Below are positions 29,222 to 43,271 of a stretch of DNA of 64,000 nucleotides, one piece after another (the first letter of the stretch is position 1; each line of letters starts with the position of its first letter). Position numbers and translations under genes: made by a program. The stretch is from Latrodectus hesperus (lineage: Eukaryota > Arthropoda > Arachnida > Araneae > Theridiidae): assembly GCA_037975125.1 (NCBI GenBank), contig CM075860.1:38663391-38727390 (forward strand), in the 5' to 3' direction. Below the pieces are notes generated by a model that worked only from the letters and a program-made list of their open reading frames with translations, made no database searches and was not told the origin of the DNA.

Positions 29222-29618
29222 GCGCCGAACGATGGCTCAGTGGTTAGCGTTCCTGACTCCTGAACTGTGGGTCCCGGGTTCGAATACCGGTTCGGGCATG
29301 GATGTTACTTTCATTCTCTGTTCTCTCTGTGTTTCTCTGTCCTTTCTTCTGTGATAGCTATTGGTCTAGAAGTGTTGCGTGAGGTTTCTAGCCTAGGCTT
29401 TTACCTCAATGATAATATTATTGGGGGTCCATAATTCGATAAGTAACTGAAAAATCTTCTGTGATAATGTATGAATGTGGCCCACCCTATAAACGGGTTT
29501 GTGGTGGTATGGCGCGGGCATATCTACTCGCCTCCGTGACTTGATCCACAGGTGCCCGTGGGTAACGACAAATGAGTAGCCTTGTTGGGGGTTCGTCACC
29601 CCCAATTGCCATCCGTTG
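29222..29618 (+). repeat. tRNA-derived SINE nested in a hAT element
   Basis: The tRNA-like head has A box TGGCTCAGTGGTTAGCG and B box GGTTCGAATACC, followed by GGGCATGGATGT. The body includes CCTATAAACGGGT and a CCCCCAA-rich 3' part with an A-run. It interrupts the 27062-30403 hAT element. I could not define a clean target-site duplication. Confidence 0.85.
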
Positions 29619-31687
29619 GGAAAAAAAATTATTTGCTACAAGACTCTCTCTGAATTATTAATTTTTCAATGAAATGCTACAGTAAAGCATTTTTGAATTA
29701 ATTATTTGATATAAAGATAAACTTTTGTAATTTTTGAATAAAATCCTTTTTAATAGTTAAAGTCTTTCAAAAAACATCTCTATTAAAAAGCTTCTTCGTA
29801 GTTTTTAATAAAAAAAAATGCAACGTAAAAAAATTAAAAAAACAACTTAACTAATACTTAGGGATTACTACATTCAAAATTGTAATATAGTTTTTCAAAA
29901 AAGATTAATTTTATTCAAGCATACTTATGTGTAGATAGTTTGTTACACTATCTGTGTTACAATCCTCCAAAAAAAAAAAATACAACTATACAAAAACTTC
30001 CAACTAATTATTCAAAATTTCTTTTTATTTATGACTGGAAAATACATACGATAACTCTTTCAGTAAAAATATTAAAACAAGCTATACACACCATTGTCAC
30101 AAATGACAAATCAATGGAATTAATCGTCATTCACAGATAGTATTATTTATCGCTCAGCACTTCAGCTATATTTTAAGTACACATTTATATTTATATTTTA
30201 CTCTGGACGTAGAAAAAATTGTTATTATTTTATTTATTTATGTTTTCTTATTAATGGATCACAATTTTATTATATGTCAAACTTCGTGAGGAATCCCTGA
30301 TATTGTTCAGGGACCCCCAAATCAATTTTAATTTTCCACGGACCCCCTGAGTGATACTGGTGAGCCGTGGGGATCCGTAAGGGGACCACTTTGAGAACCG
30401 CTGCCTTAGACTGTCAATGTTCAGATTTAGTAGCATTCTATTCGTTATTTTCCTTTTCGAAAACTCAAATCTTAAAAGTTGAATATATCAATGGCATAAT
30501 ACTTACTTTGGAACTTTCTCTCGTCAAAATTAAGGATGAATTTCATAACTTTTTTCATTAAAATAATTATCTAAATTGAGAAAAGTATTTTTTATTGCCA
30601 CATAATATATTTATTATTAAATGAATTTACAGGAACAATTACGAAATTCAATAGAAAATAAGATAACCTCTCGAAAAAAGGAAAGAAAAAATATAATAAA
30701 TCATAAATGTTGTTTATTGAATGTGTGTTATAATAAACTTGAAACATTATTTCATGTAAAAGTTTATCTTTGTGATTGTTATCTTTGTTATGTGATCTTT
30801 ATTATTCCGGGGATTTACATCAGGAACAGATTGATAAGGAACATTAAGTTATGCTTTTATATCAGTTTTCATTATTTTATGAAAAGAAATTTTGTATAAG
30901 TTTATATTTTTTAAATTTTAATATATAATAATTGAAAAATACTAGTAATGTTATAACAGCGGTTACAGAGGAAAATTACTTTTTTTAACTGGAAAAGGTA
31001 TTAAAGTAGGAATAAGGATTGATTATTTATTAATATAATATATGTCAGTAATTAATTTTTATTGCAATAATTAATTTTTGAACTTTTTATTTATCATTAT
31101 CACACATTAATTTTTATCAATTTTTTAAAATTTTATCTTAAAGTATTCAATTTTTAAGATTCAACTATAGTTTACCTATCTTCAGTATTTGATTACAAAA
31201 TTATTTCTATAATAGCGTCATAATTAGAAAAATAAAAATTAACTAAAATTTTTATGTCACTACTAGGTTCTATTTATAATATCTAATTTCATTGCGAATA
31301 ACTACTATTAGGATTTTAAAAAGTAAATTGATTTGCTTAGATGTATAGATAGTATAATTCTGCGTCTGAGATTTTGTATATGTTTACGAAGATAACCATC
31401 TTGGTTAACATTCTTCGTATCGTAGTTTTAAATTTTTGTATTAAATTTTTACCCTAAGGTGATAATTCACAAATCATATTAATGTCTTATCATCTTTTTT
31501 AATTTCATGGTTTAATAATACTGAGGATATATCCTGAATTATTCCGAATTTTAGAACTATTTTTGTATATTATTTAGCGCAGAAATATCCTCAGTTATTT
31601 GAAGATATAGGTAATTTTACATAATTAAATAAATTGCTTAAAATGTAGAGATTCATAAAATTCTGTATCCTAATTTTATAATCCTAA

Positions 31688-31725
31688 TTATATATATATA
31701 TATATATATATATAATGTGTGTGTG
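31688..31725. repeat. (TA)n followed by (TG)n
   Basis: About 26 bp of TA repeat followed by a short TG run. Confidence 0.9.
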
Positions 31726-31850
31726 ATATTTTTGAAAATATGAATTCATTTTACAAATGACGATACAATTAGAAAGATGCTCTAAAATAACTAATGTATG
31801 AGTAAATGAAAAGAACAAAAATAAAATGAAAACATACCTGAAAGAACGAG

Positions 31851-32039
31851 ATTTGCATGTAATTATGCAAAAATGAAGAAGGTATGAAAGAACATCAAAA
31901 ATGAGAATTTACGACTCCTTAAGTCATTATATAATCGGCTTACATTAGGGAGTTTGATTTGTTGCGTAACGCAGAAAGGAAGAAACGACTTTACACTTGA
32001 CTAAAGGATAACGAGTGGTAATTGTGCAATTATGCAAAT
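31851..32039. promoter_or_regulatory. Pair of octamer (POU) motifs, candidate enhancer
   Basis: ATTTGCAT at 31851-31858 and ATGCAAAT at 32032-32039 are perfect octamers in opposite orientation. A near match ATGCAAAA lies at 31865-31872. The DNA between them is less AT-rich than its surroundings. It is a motif match only; chance occurrence is possible. Confidence 0.25.
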
Positions 32040-35000
32040 TTGAGAATGCATAAGCGGTAGCAATAGACACCAGTTTTCTATCTGTTTCAATGCAGAACCT
32101 ATTAATGTCTTCCTATTACTGATAATAAAACTTTATATAATCTAATCTAAAGAAAACTGTTGCCAAAAAATCCCATAAAACTGTCAAGTTTGCACTGGTA
32201 TGTTCTGTTTATCTGTTATCACATTTGTTCTTTTTAATAGAGTATTTTTGGCTTAATAATGCAATTAAGAGGAACTTGTTGCAGTTTTCTCTAATAATGT
32301 ATCAAGAAAAAAATGTACGCAACTTTTTAATTTTTAAATTAACTGTAAAAAATAAAACGTTAAGAAAGAATTCAGGTAATTAAATGTATCACGGTGAAAT
32401 AGAAAATTTCTCTAATAGACAAAAAAAGTAATGATGACTAACATAAAGGATATTTTAATAAATACCGAAAATTATGTTTTATTTTTGAATTTTATTTAAT
32501 AAAGATTCTTATTTATTTCAAGCATTTTTAACAAAATTTCCTTATCCAATCTCGTTTACCATTTTAACGAGTTAAATAATTGATTTAAAAATGTAATTTG
32601 GAAACTCATATACATCAATACGTTGTTTACTTGAACTTAAGAAAAGTATAATATTTTGTTTTTATAATTTTATAAGGATTTTTGCATAACAAAAAAGAAA
32701 AATCCCGATACTTAAATAGAAAATCCATTGAAAATAAGGTCCTTTTAATGAAAATATTCTCTTTAATGAAATTTCTGAGGACATATTGCATATGCAAACT
32801 CATTCAGAACGAGTTATTTCATTAAACAGAGATAATTTAATCTATCATAGGTAATGTTAGGTAACATCTACATAAAGAAATAGTTATTGTAACTTACATT
32901 AGAAACATTAAAAAATTTTATATCTACATGGCATTTAAATATATTATGCACTCGAAAATCATTGCCATTTATTTTTTAGTAATTTAAAATGCTTCTTTTT
33001 AAACCGTAGTTAACTCTTTAATGTAGATTGAGCAACATGAATTGTCATCGTACTTAACGTAAAACTCTAGTACGCAGTCAATTCTAATTACTTTTTGGAG
33101 TGGTTGTGTATGTTTTATGAATTAGAACAAGTAATTTATTTATGATGCAAGATCTCATCATGTAATTTTATCTTAAACATACAAACAAATCTATTTAGAT
33201 TTTCCATTTAAATACCTCAGATTATCATCAAAAGATGAAAAACCCCATAATATTACTTTTCTATTATTTTCTGCCACGAATATTTTATTTTTAAGCTGCC
33301 AAGATTGTGTACGCATTGTTTACTAGAAAGTTCCTCTTTTAAAACTCCTCACAAAATTTAAACTCGGAAATTCATTGAAAATAACGATTAAAGAGGATGA
33401 AATTTAAATATTAATTAATTTTACATTCAAATAATTGCCTAAAGAAGAAAAATTTGAAATTGGAAAACATACTTAATTCTATGCGATTACGATTGTGATT
33501 ATATGGGCATTGCTATTTAAATCGATTTCTCGGAATTTTAATTACTACAACTACTTTACATTAACACTACTTTTATTCCTTTGTTATATAAAGCTACTGA
33601 TTTTTTATTTATGCTTAGATGTTTTTACAGATTATAAGAAACAAAATTTTGTTAATGAAAATGAAGAAAATGACGAATGAATAAATGTGCTGCAACATTT
33701 CTTGACCAAATACTACCCGCAGAAAGCCATAGGAATAATATTTTTGACATCAGCACAAAGCTCTGAATTTACTGTTTCTATATATCCGGGCTCTAACAGT
33801 TTTATGCGCTCACTTAAAGGTCATAGGCACATTTCGAAATCAGCAAAAAAATGACAGAAATTGCAGCTTTTTTAAAAAAAAAAACCCATAAAAACCCCGT
33901 ATTTCGTCTGGGTTTCTTCTATCTTAAATTTATAGAAGACTTTAGTTTAAATTAAGAAAAAAAGTATATATTCTCTGAAGGTATGTAATTCTTATTTAAT
34001 AAATTAAATTTGTAATAACTTTAGAGAGATCACATTTCGGTTCGAAGATTGAAATATGCGGGAGCATAAATACATTGTATTTCGAATACTCAAAAATATA
34101 AAATGAATATGAAATTATATATAAAATAAAAGTAGAATACTAAATCAAGTAAGAAATGGCTTTTTTTATGTTCCTGCAGCATAATTTTCCATTCGTATTT
34201 TTTTTATTAACAAAATCACATCTTTTAATTTCAATATTTATTATTAAAGTTAATAAAATACTTTTACTACTGTTACTAAAAATAAATGCCCAAATCAGCT
34301 ATGTTAAATTATTACCGATGAAAAATTCAATTACATATTAATATAAGTTGATATCCCTTTAAAAAACAGGATTTAAATGTGTAAAAGAATATTATATAAA
34401 AACTAAAAACATATCTCCCTTTTAAATGTATATCATCACATATGTAATTTAAGTAATATCAGATAAGTTTTGTGGCGAGAGATTAAGAATTTAAATATTG
34501 ACTCAGGAATGATCTTCATGTTGATGCCATTTATATTTTCTAAATTGCAATGATCTTTCGTTTTCACAAATTAAAATTTGGGAAAATGGCCTGTTTTCAG
34601 AATTAAATTGTCAGATGAAAGTAGTTCAAAAGAAAGAGGAAATGTCGTCGTGTTGTCTTCCGAATTTCATTAACAATACCCCCACTGTGTTGTTCAGTTC
34701 TGATGAATGCATAATTACAAATAAGCCTACATTTTTAAAAATTTTTCTTTAGATTAGTCTTTTTCCTCCTTTTTGTGATTGATGTCTTACTTCCAGACTT
34801 CACATTTTAGGGTGTGAATCTTCTTCGCTAATAAGAAGGCTTAATTGCATTCAAATTGCCTTTCACTCATTTTAAATTCTTTAGTTAATGATTTTTCTAA
34901 ATCTTGTCACTTATCATTAAAATTCATGATGAATAGGTAATTAACTTAGTGAAAATCAATTCGAGTTTTATAGCACTGCTCTTTTAGAAGAAATGAATAT

Positions 35001-35714
35001 GCATGAATGAGATGCGCATACAAAACTTCTTCCAATTTATAATAACTCATTTCTTTGCAAATCTTCTATTTTGATTATTTCATTTTTACATTGACAATTT
35101 TACTATACCTATTTAATAATATTTTTCTATCTTTTACCACTTATGTTCCGCTTCAATCACAAAAAGCAGGCTATTGTACTAAAAGCAAGTCTGGTTAAAT
35201 GTTTCTGTTAAATAAGTATTTGATCGAGATTAAGCGATTAAAAATTTTAGACATAAGCCATCATAATTTGAGTGAGCATGTAATCAATGCAAAATATTTA
35301 TAACATAACTCTGAACTTGTGCTCATTTAGGTTTTTTTTAAATGTTTTTTGAATGCTGAATTTGAAATTGTTAAATAACGCTAATCATTACACAAAGGCG
35401 TCGACTTTTTCTTTGTTTCGTGAAATTCTTGGAGTAATGGAGTCAAAACGATTGCGTGCAAGGCTACAAAATTCCTGCTTATATTTAGGAATCAAATTAT
35501 ATGCAAATACTGAAAATGATTGGCTAAGATCAGTGCAAATTTTAGCAATGGTCAACCCGTATTTACCATATATTAACCAAAACTTAAATGTGTGTTAAAC
35601 ATGTAACTAATTCAATAAGTAGCTAATTCGATGTATTGATAATCAATACGTTCTTAGAATTTCTGTCTTCACCTATCCGATTAGAAAAGCTCTGGACGCT
35701 AATATTAATATGTA

Positions 35715-36225
35715 ACTTCAGAATTACCATACCTATATCCTTTCCTTCTTCTGTGACAGTATGGTCCTGGTAAGCCCTGGCATTCTGAAGAATTTTCCTC
35801 ACTTTTTGGCAGTGGGTTTTAAATTAATCCCTTATAAAAATGGCGAGATCCCATTCTAGACAGTCAGCCCATCTAAGATTGGGTCGGTCTCTTGCTCTTG
35901 TTCCAGACGGCCTGGACAAGAATATTTTTTAAATTGAATGTTCTTTGTTCATTTTAAGGACATGACCAGCCCATTTGATTCTTTGGGTTTTTTTTTTATG
36001 TATTTAATGATATTGTGTTCTCTGAACGCACGAAAGAGTGCTGAATTTGAGCGTCTGTGGCATAAGCCATCAACTTGTATATCACCAAAAATGACTCTTA
36101 GCAACCGTCGTTCAATGACTCCAAGAAGATTTTCGTCTTTTTGTGCTGTTGTCCAAGTTTCTGGTGAGTAAGTAAGTATAGATCTGATGAGACTTTCATA
36201 AATGAATTCCTTTTGATTAAATTAG
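35715..36225 (-). pseudogene. Non-LTR retrotransposon (RTE-like) reverse transcriptase C-terminus, broken
   Basis: The minus strand reads EFIYESLIRSILTYSPETW, then LLGVIERRLLRVIFGDIQ, HNIIKYIK and, after a slip in an A-run, QRIKWAGHVLKMN. Further stops follow, then KVRKILQNARAYQDHT. That is the order of the C-terminal part of RTE-type reverse transcriptases: LIRP-LTYG-ETW, FERK-LR-IFG, RL-WAGHV-RM, then W-K-L--A-A--G. At least two frame breaks and several stop codons make it dead. It matches no neighbouring element and lies alone in AT-rich DNA. Confidence 0.85.
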
Positions 36226-37011
36226 ATTTTACAAACGTCTTTAATCTATAAAAGCATCTGTTGAAAGTATTTTCTTATATTAATATTTACATTAAATACA
36301 TCCACAAGCATATATTTTATACTAATATATTTCATTTTAATTTCATACACTGGATTATAATCGCATTAAAAATATTTATCTATAATCCTACGTGACTCTT
36401 TCACGCAATTTTATAAATCTGACATTGTGTGGTTATTTCACCCAATGGCAGATTTATAAAGTTGTAATTTTGCACAATGTTTTGACAATTATGTCAAACT
36501 CAAGTTGTTTCCGAAACCATTTAATTGAAAGCAAATAAGACTATGCTTGCTAAATTTGCTGAGTACAGTTTTTCTAAATATAACGGAAAAAACTCAATTC
36601 CGCTTACTGAGATCAGGTTAAACAATGATTTTCAACATTTTCTACAACTGCAAAAGAATGACTTTTTTCTAGTAGCTACAAATTTTGTTCCAGTAATTTT
36701 ATCTTTTAGCAAATGAGATGAAGTCAATCCCTCTTAATTGATTGTTAATAATCATTCAGAATGAAATATGCAGTTTCTTTCTTCGTGATACTTAAATCCA
36801 ATGATCATCCACCCAGAAGTCATATGCAGTGAACGCAAAATATAAGTTTTGCAGTTATGTTTTTTTGATATCAAATCACATTCTATATTTACTGTATTTA
36901 TGAACAGGTTATATATTTGTGAGCTGGAACTTATACCAAAATAGAGTGAGGGACTAAAATTTGCAAGAAATGTTTAACATGTTTTTATATAAACTGTGAA
37001 AGTGAGCTGGT

Positions 37012-37277
37012 GCCGCCCACCCTGTCTAGTGATTTGAGTGCCTGGCTGAAGATAGGGAGGTCCTGGGTACGAATCCCAGTTTGGGCATGGATGTACTTTC
37101 TCTATCTATCACGTCTTTGTCCTATCCTTTCTATGAATGAGTCGTGAATGGTTGCCTATCCTATAAACGGGTTCCTATGGCATGTGTGTACTGAATAAAT
37201 CGGACTCCACACCAAAATATGGGTCAGTTGGAAAAAGGGAGCAGTGCACCCCCCACATATGCCCTCATCACAACAAC
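37012..37277 (+). repeat. tRNA-derived SINE with 12-bp TSD
   Basis: It has a B-box-like GGTACGAATCCC, then GGGCATGGATGTACTTTCTC and CCTATAAACGGGT, ending in a CAACAA tail. Flanks AAGTGAGCTGGT (37000-37011) and AAGTGAACTGGT (37278-37289) match at 11 of 12 bases. It is the same family as 41334-41585. Confidence 0.88.
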
Positions 37278-37334
37278 AAGTGAACTGGTTAAATAACAGA
37301 AATGGTTCACATGAACGATAAATACATTTTAAAA

Positions 37335-37690
37335 AGTGAATCAAGAGATACATTCATCAAACGATGTTGTTCCAATTTTCCTTTTAAATCAAACGATATT
37401 GATTTAAAAGAAAATGAGAATGTTAATTAGTTTGTAAGAAAAATTGAATGATGCATCCATTAAACGTCGTTGATCGATTTAAAAGAATTAAATGATATAT
37501 ATTCCGAGGACAATGTTGATCTAAATCGATCAGTGTCATCCAATAAATAAATCTAATTCTTCTTTTAAATGCATCAAAGGAGGATCGATAGATATATTCA
37601 CTGGATAACGCTAATCGGTTTAAAAGGAGGATTAAGTTATGTAGTCGTTAAACAACATGGAATCATTTTAAAGGAATAATAGGACGATTA
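37335..37690 (+). repeat. Degenerate tandem repeat, about five units of 55-75 bp
   Basis: Recurrent pieces are GAT-ATTCA-TAAACGA, CGTTGATCG and TTTAAAAGGA. They recur with changes at about 37345, 37445, 37495, 37585 and 37635. The units are strongly diverged, so this is an old array. Confidence 0.6.
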
Positions 37691-37779
37691 AAAATGAAAC
37701 TACTAAAAACTACGTTTAAATAAATTATTTTCCATTCGTTACAATCATTTTGTTGTTAAAAAAGGGATTATTGGTCTCA

Positions 37780-38620
37780 CAAAGTTAGCGTGTGGCGCCT
37801 TTTTAATGAGTTCCATGCATCCTCAACCAATCAAAATGACTTAAGCTCCGTGAAAGAGACCGAAGCGTTCGAGGAACTGGAATCAGTTCGCCAAATGGCT
37901 ACAAGGTTCCACAGCGGTAAGAGCAGTTGATCTTCTGCAATGATTTACCTGTCGAGAAAGAGATGCTTTTCCAGGGTGCGTTACTACTGCTACTCAAAGA
38001 CAGGCCCACGTGGTAGTCGGCTTATCTAGGGATTAAGTGAGACCCCGGCCGTAGCCAGCGATAAGCTCCTGGCCAGGTCTCTATCCTAGGTGAGGGTTCT
38101 ATTTTTCGTTTATCTTATTTATGTTTCCCGACAGACACGAGGAAAAAAAAAAAAAAGAAATGGCTTATTTTCGTTTCTTCTCTTTTTCAAAAACTCTCGT
38201 TTTCGTTTCGCACCTCCCGCGGTCATCCAGGGGGTGGGATCAGGATAAAGGGGTGCAAAAAAGGCGAGTGATTCCTTTGAGAAAACGTGGTAGATTTTCT
38301 TTCTGTGTGCCTCACAATGGCGCTTGGATTTCGCCGAGGGTCTCCTCATTCATCCAGCTTGTTCCTCGAGAGGGATTTTTACTTATAAATCTCAGCAGAT
38401 TTCCCGGAGCAACACAAGCGATGCCAAACGAAGCGAGGAAGCGGAATTAGTAACGCGACTCCCTCTAATACTCTTCTCGAATTTCCTTACAGTCACAGTG
38501 ATAAATACGCTGCCCATCCCTCGACATCAACCGACGCGTACACCTCACTTTAACTTTGTTATTATGAGGCTTTTCTGGAAGCCCAGCAATCCTATCAATT
38601 TAACGTCTTAAAAAGTTTAT
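37780..38620. other. GC- and CpG-richer island, function unknown
   Basis: By eye this stretch has clearly more G, C and CpG than its surroundings, notably 38281-38540. A strong splice-donor-like CTAG/GTGAGG ends at 38089 and an acceptor-like TTCCTTACAG ends at 38490. Open frames on both strands overlap and none is recognisable. It could be a distal promoter, a non-coding RNA exon or an old insertion. Confidence 0.45.
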
Positions 38621-40372
<1,752 letters not shown>

Positions 40373-41333
40373 CGATAGCTTAATAAAATTCTTTATGAAT
40401 TTTACCAGAAATTAATAAATTTTAATGACTCAAACAAATCAATAAATTCATCACACTGAAGTGTTTCGACCAAATGAAAATTTAATCTTTTATTGAATAT
40501 TTGGGTTATTATTTTGAATTAGGGTTTATATTTTTGATATTTATTTTGCTTATAATTTTGATTTCTTTTATAGTACGAAATATAATGAAAAAAAGTTTGA
40601 AAAGAGGGAGATACACAAAAATTAAGAAAAAATATTTACATTAGGAAGGTAAGAAAAGTTATATATAATGTGTTTCATAATTTAAATGATAAAGAAAAAT
40701 TGAAATAAAAGAAGTTATTGTTATTTAAAATGTAAAAGATAAATTTACTGTGGTTCACTTTAACAATTATAATATTTAGAATATTTTCATTCATTTAAAA
40801 AAGTAACTAACCCACAACATTAATCGAACGTGCTATAGTTCATGAAAATCTTTTTTTATTAAAATTATCTTTTATTTCCTTTTTTAGGAAAAAGATTTTC
40901 AGTTAGGTTATGCATTTCTATTGATGTGTATTGAAACGTTTCGATTAAGTTTTTCCGGCACTAGAAGTAGTTACATTTTTCATCGCTAGATGTCATTGTT
41001 CTTGGTTCGATTGGTGAAATTAAATAGTTACGCGCGGCTTCTGTTTCGTGAATTCCAGTATTTTTCTCAGGAAAACGTATTACTCGACAGTTTATATTTA
41101 CACACATAGTTATAAAAGTTACATTTTCCTTGAACTTTCATATGGAACATCGTTATATAGAAAGGAAATATTCAAGTGTTTCATTGCATATAACGATACA
41201 ATTCATTTCTAAGGATTAATACAAATAATAAAGCAATCTTTTGAATGTATTTTAAAGCAAATTAAAAATATTCTAAAGATTTAGATGACATAGTATCGTA
41301 AAATGACTGTTTATTGCGATTTTCCGATAATTT

Positions 41334-41585
41334 TCGTTGTTGTTGTTTACTAATGACACTTGGACAAGGCAAGCTCGCTATGCCTTGGCTATACGAATTA
41401 AGTCAATTGGGATGCTATAGGGACCCGTTTATAGGATAGGCAACCATTCACACCTCATTCATACAAGGAAAGGACAAAGACAGGATAGATAGAGAGAGAA
41501 AGTACATCCATGCCCGAGCCGGGATTCGAACCCAGGACCTCCTTATCCGCAGTTAGGCACGCTGACCACTAGACAAGTTGGTCGG
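41334..41585 (-). repeat. tRNA-derived SINE, same family as 37012-37277
   Basis: On the minus strand: CTAGTGGTCAGCG (A-box region), GGTTCGAATCCC (B box), GGGCATGGATGTACTTTCTC, CCTATAAACGGGT and an AACAACAAC tail. A CGATAATTT direct repeat on both sides (41325-41333 and 41586-41594) is a plausible 9-bp target-site duplication. Confidence 0.9.
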
Positions 41586-42044
41586 CGATAATTTCCATAT
41601 AAAAGTAAGTTAGTACGGATAATTTCCGTATAGAACTTATACAGTTTATGTAACTAATAAGATATGAATCTAGTAAATATAATAATTTTTTCTATAAAAA
41701 ATTTTAAAATGTTGCTTAAACTGGTCAAAATTTTTATTTTGGCTTTTATTAAAATAGCCAAGACACGGAGGTTCGGTCAATCTTAGGAGATCTGTTTAAC
41801 GAATCTTTCATTAATGAAACGAAGTGAATGGTATGAACATTGAATTATTTATTAAAAAAATACGCAATCATAAAACACTTTTGAATAAAGGAAACGTCCC
41901 TTTAGTCACGAATAATCGAAAACATATTTTGCATTTTCGCTTCCCTAAATTTCTGGATGCGGGAAAATGATGTAGGCATGAAAACTCTAACCGTCTACTG
42001 AAAACGTTCAGAAACTCTTATGACAGTAATTAATTATTCATTTA

Positions 42045-42539
42045 CAAGGTGTCCAGAAAAGGTCTCCCTGATTTCAAAATTAAATATCTCGAAAACAAAG
42101 ATAGATAGAGGAATGCAGTAAAAGGTATGCTTATTGTGAAAGCTGTAAGAAATTTATTTGTACAGAATTTATTTACAATTTGAAATAATAGTTACAAAAG
42201 CTGCTAACAGATGGCGCTGTACAATGTACAGCTCAAATCAGCATACATAAATGAAATAATCGTTTGAAAACATTCTTTGCAAAAAATCACATCACTATGT
42301 TTTCAACGCTAACCTCCTTTCACGCTTCAATAGTTGGGCTTCGGATCACTATTTACACTAAACATTACGTATAACGATTACAGCGCCATCTGTTTGCAAC
42401 TTTTGTAACTATGATTTTAAACTGATGTATTATATTCTTAGTTTTTACTATAAACATACCGCTTACTGCATTCCTCTATCGATCTTCGTTTTCAAGATAT
42501 TTAATTTTGAAATCAGGGAGTCCTTTTCTGGACACCCTG
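42045..42539. mobile_element. MITE with long terminal inverted repeats
   Basis: A 495-bp element begins CAAGGTGTCCAGAAAAGG and ends with the inverted match (minus strand CAGGGTGTCCAGAAAAGG). The first 78 or so bases of each arm are nearly identical. Weaker inversion continues to about 190 bp, including the shared AACAGATGGCGCTGTA. TA flanks both ends, as expected for Tc1/mariner-type insertion. There is no coding capacity. Confidence 0.9.
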
Positions 42540-43208
42540 TAAGTTATTAGGTAATTATAAAATATGAGAAAAAGGTTTACGTGATAAAAAAAAAACTTTT
42601 TATCTTGAACTATATTAATAAGGATTGTGTTTGAATTTGCTGCCTCCGAATAAAATGGTTTTAAATAACACCATTTTAACTTTCAAATAAAACTGTTTTT
42701 AAAATGAAAAATCATGAATCTAAAATTAATTATTAAATTTCATTAATTAAAAATAGATGTTAATGATGCATTTAAATGTTTTTTAAATTGTTATTTAAAA
42801 TAAAAAATTATTTATTTTAATTGCTAAAAATTGGATAATACAATCCATTATACACATTTAGAATAACTATTTTTCATTACAGACAAGATAATTTTCAACT
42901 TTGAAGCAATAATTCAAGTAAAAATCTCTATTCCTCCTTCCCCAACTTAAACAAAATTATTACGAAATTAAATTTCTTTTAAAATTGTTAAAGCTATAAG
43001 AAAATAATACAGAAGTAATATTTTATATTAAATATGTATGCGAATACTTTTTCTAATGTCTGACTGTACTACTATGAATAAAACTTAAGTAAATATAATT
43101 TAAGGAGAATATAATACTTTAATTTTAAATCATGGTTATTATCCCTTTAATATTAAATATTTAACTACTCAATTTTTAATATATTTCTGTATTGTTCATT
43201 AAAATTCA

Positions 43209-43212
<4 letters not shown>

Positions 43213-43269
<57 letters not shown>
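43213..43269. repeat. (TA)n microsatellite, about 57 bp
   Basis: An uninterrupted TA tract, the first of five within 2.9 kb. Confidence 0.98.

Positions 43270-43271
<2 letters not shown>

Larger units (their letters stand above)
27062..30403 (-). mobile_element. hAT transposon, ~3.3 kb, with TIRs and nested insertions
   Basis: The left terminus is TAGTGGTTCCCAA at 27062. The right terminus, read on the minus strand, is CAGCGGTTCTCAAA, ending at 30403. Flanks CTTCAGAC (27054-27061) and CCTTAGAC (30404-30411) are an 8-bp duplication with one indel. Both subterminal regions carry the GACCCC/GGGGTCC motifs common in this hAT branch. The interior encodes a broken transposase on the minus strand. 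It is interrupted by a truncated LINE (28406-28607) and a SINE (29222-29618). Confidence 0.9.
30412..35714. other. AT-rich intergenic DNA
   Basis: It contains the short (TA)n/(TG)n run and the octamer pair. A small imperfect hairpin lies at 31385-31419. No gene or transposon is recognised. Confidence 0.65.

Noticed and set aside
29232..29302. Apparent tRNA gene (A and B boxes)
   Set aside because: The same head occurs with shared downstream modules at 37-kb, 41-kb and 57-kb, so these are SINE heads; no clean cloverleaf is supported.
31385..31419. Hairpin TACGAAGA-TAACCA...TGGTTA-TCTTCGTA as a microRNA precursor
   Set aside because: The stem is short and interrupted and the whole is only 35 nt, below microRNA precursor length.
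35353..35598. 81-codon frame upstream of the RTE-like fragment
   Set aside because: Not recognisable, on the opposite strand from the LINE fragment, and no splice or start support.
38121..38450. 109-codon frame in the GC-richer island
   Set aside because: Equally long frames overlap it on the other strand and in another frame, and no family is recognisable; the island is reported without a gene call.
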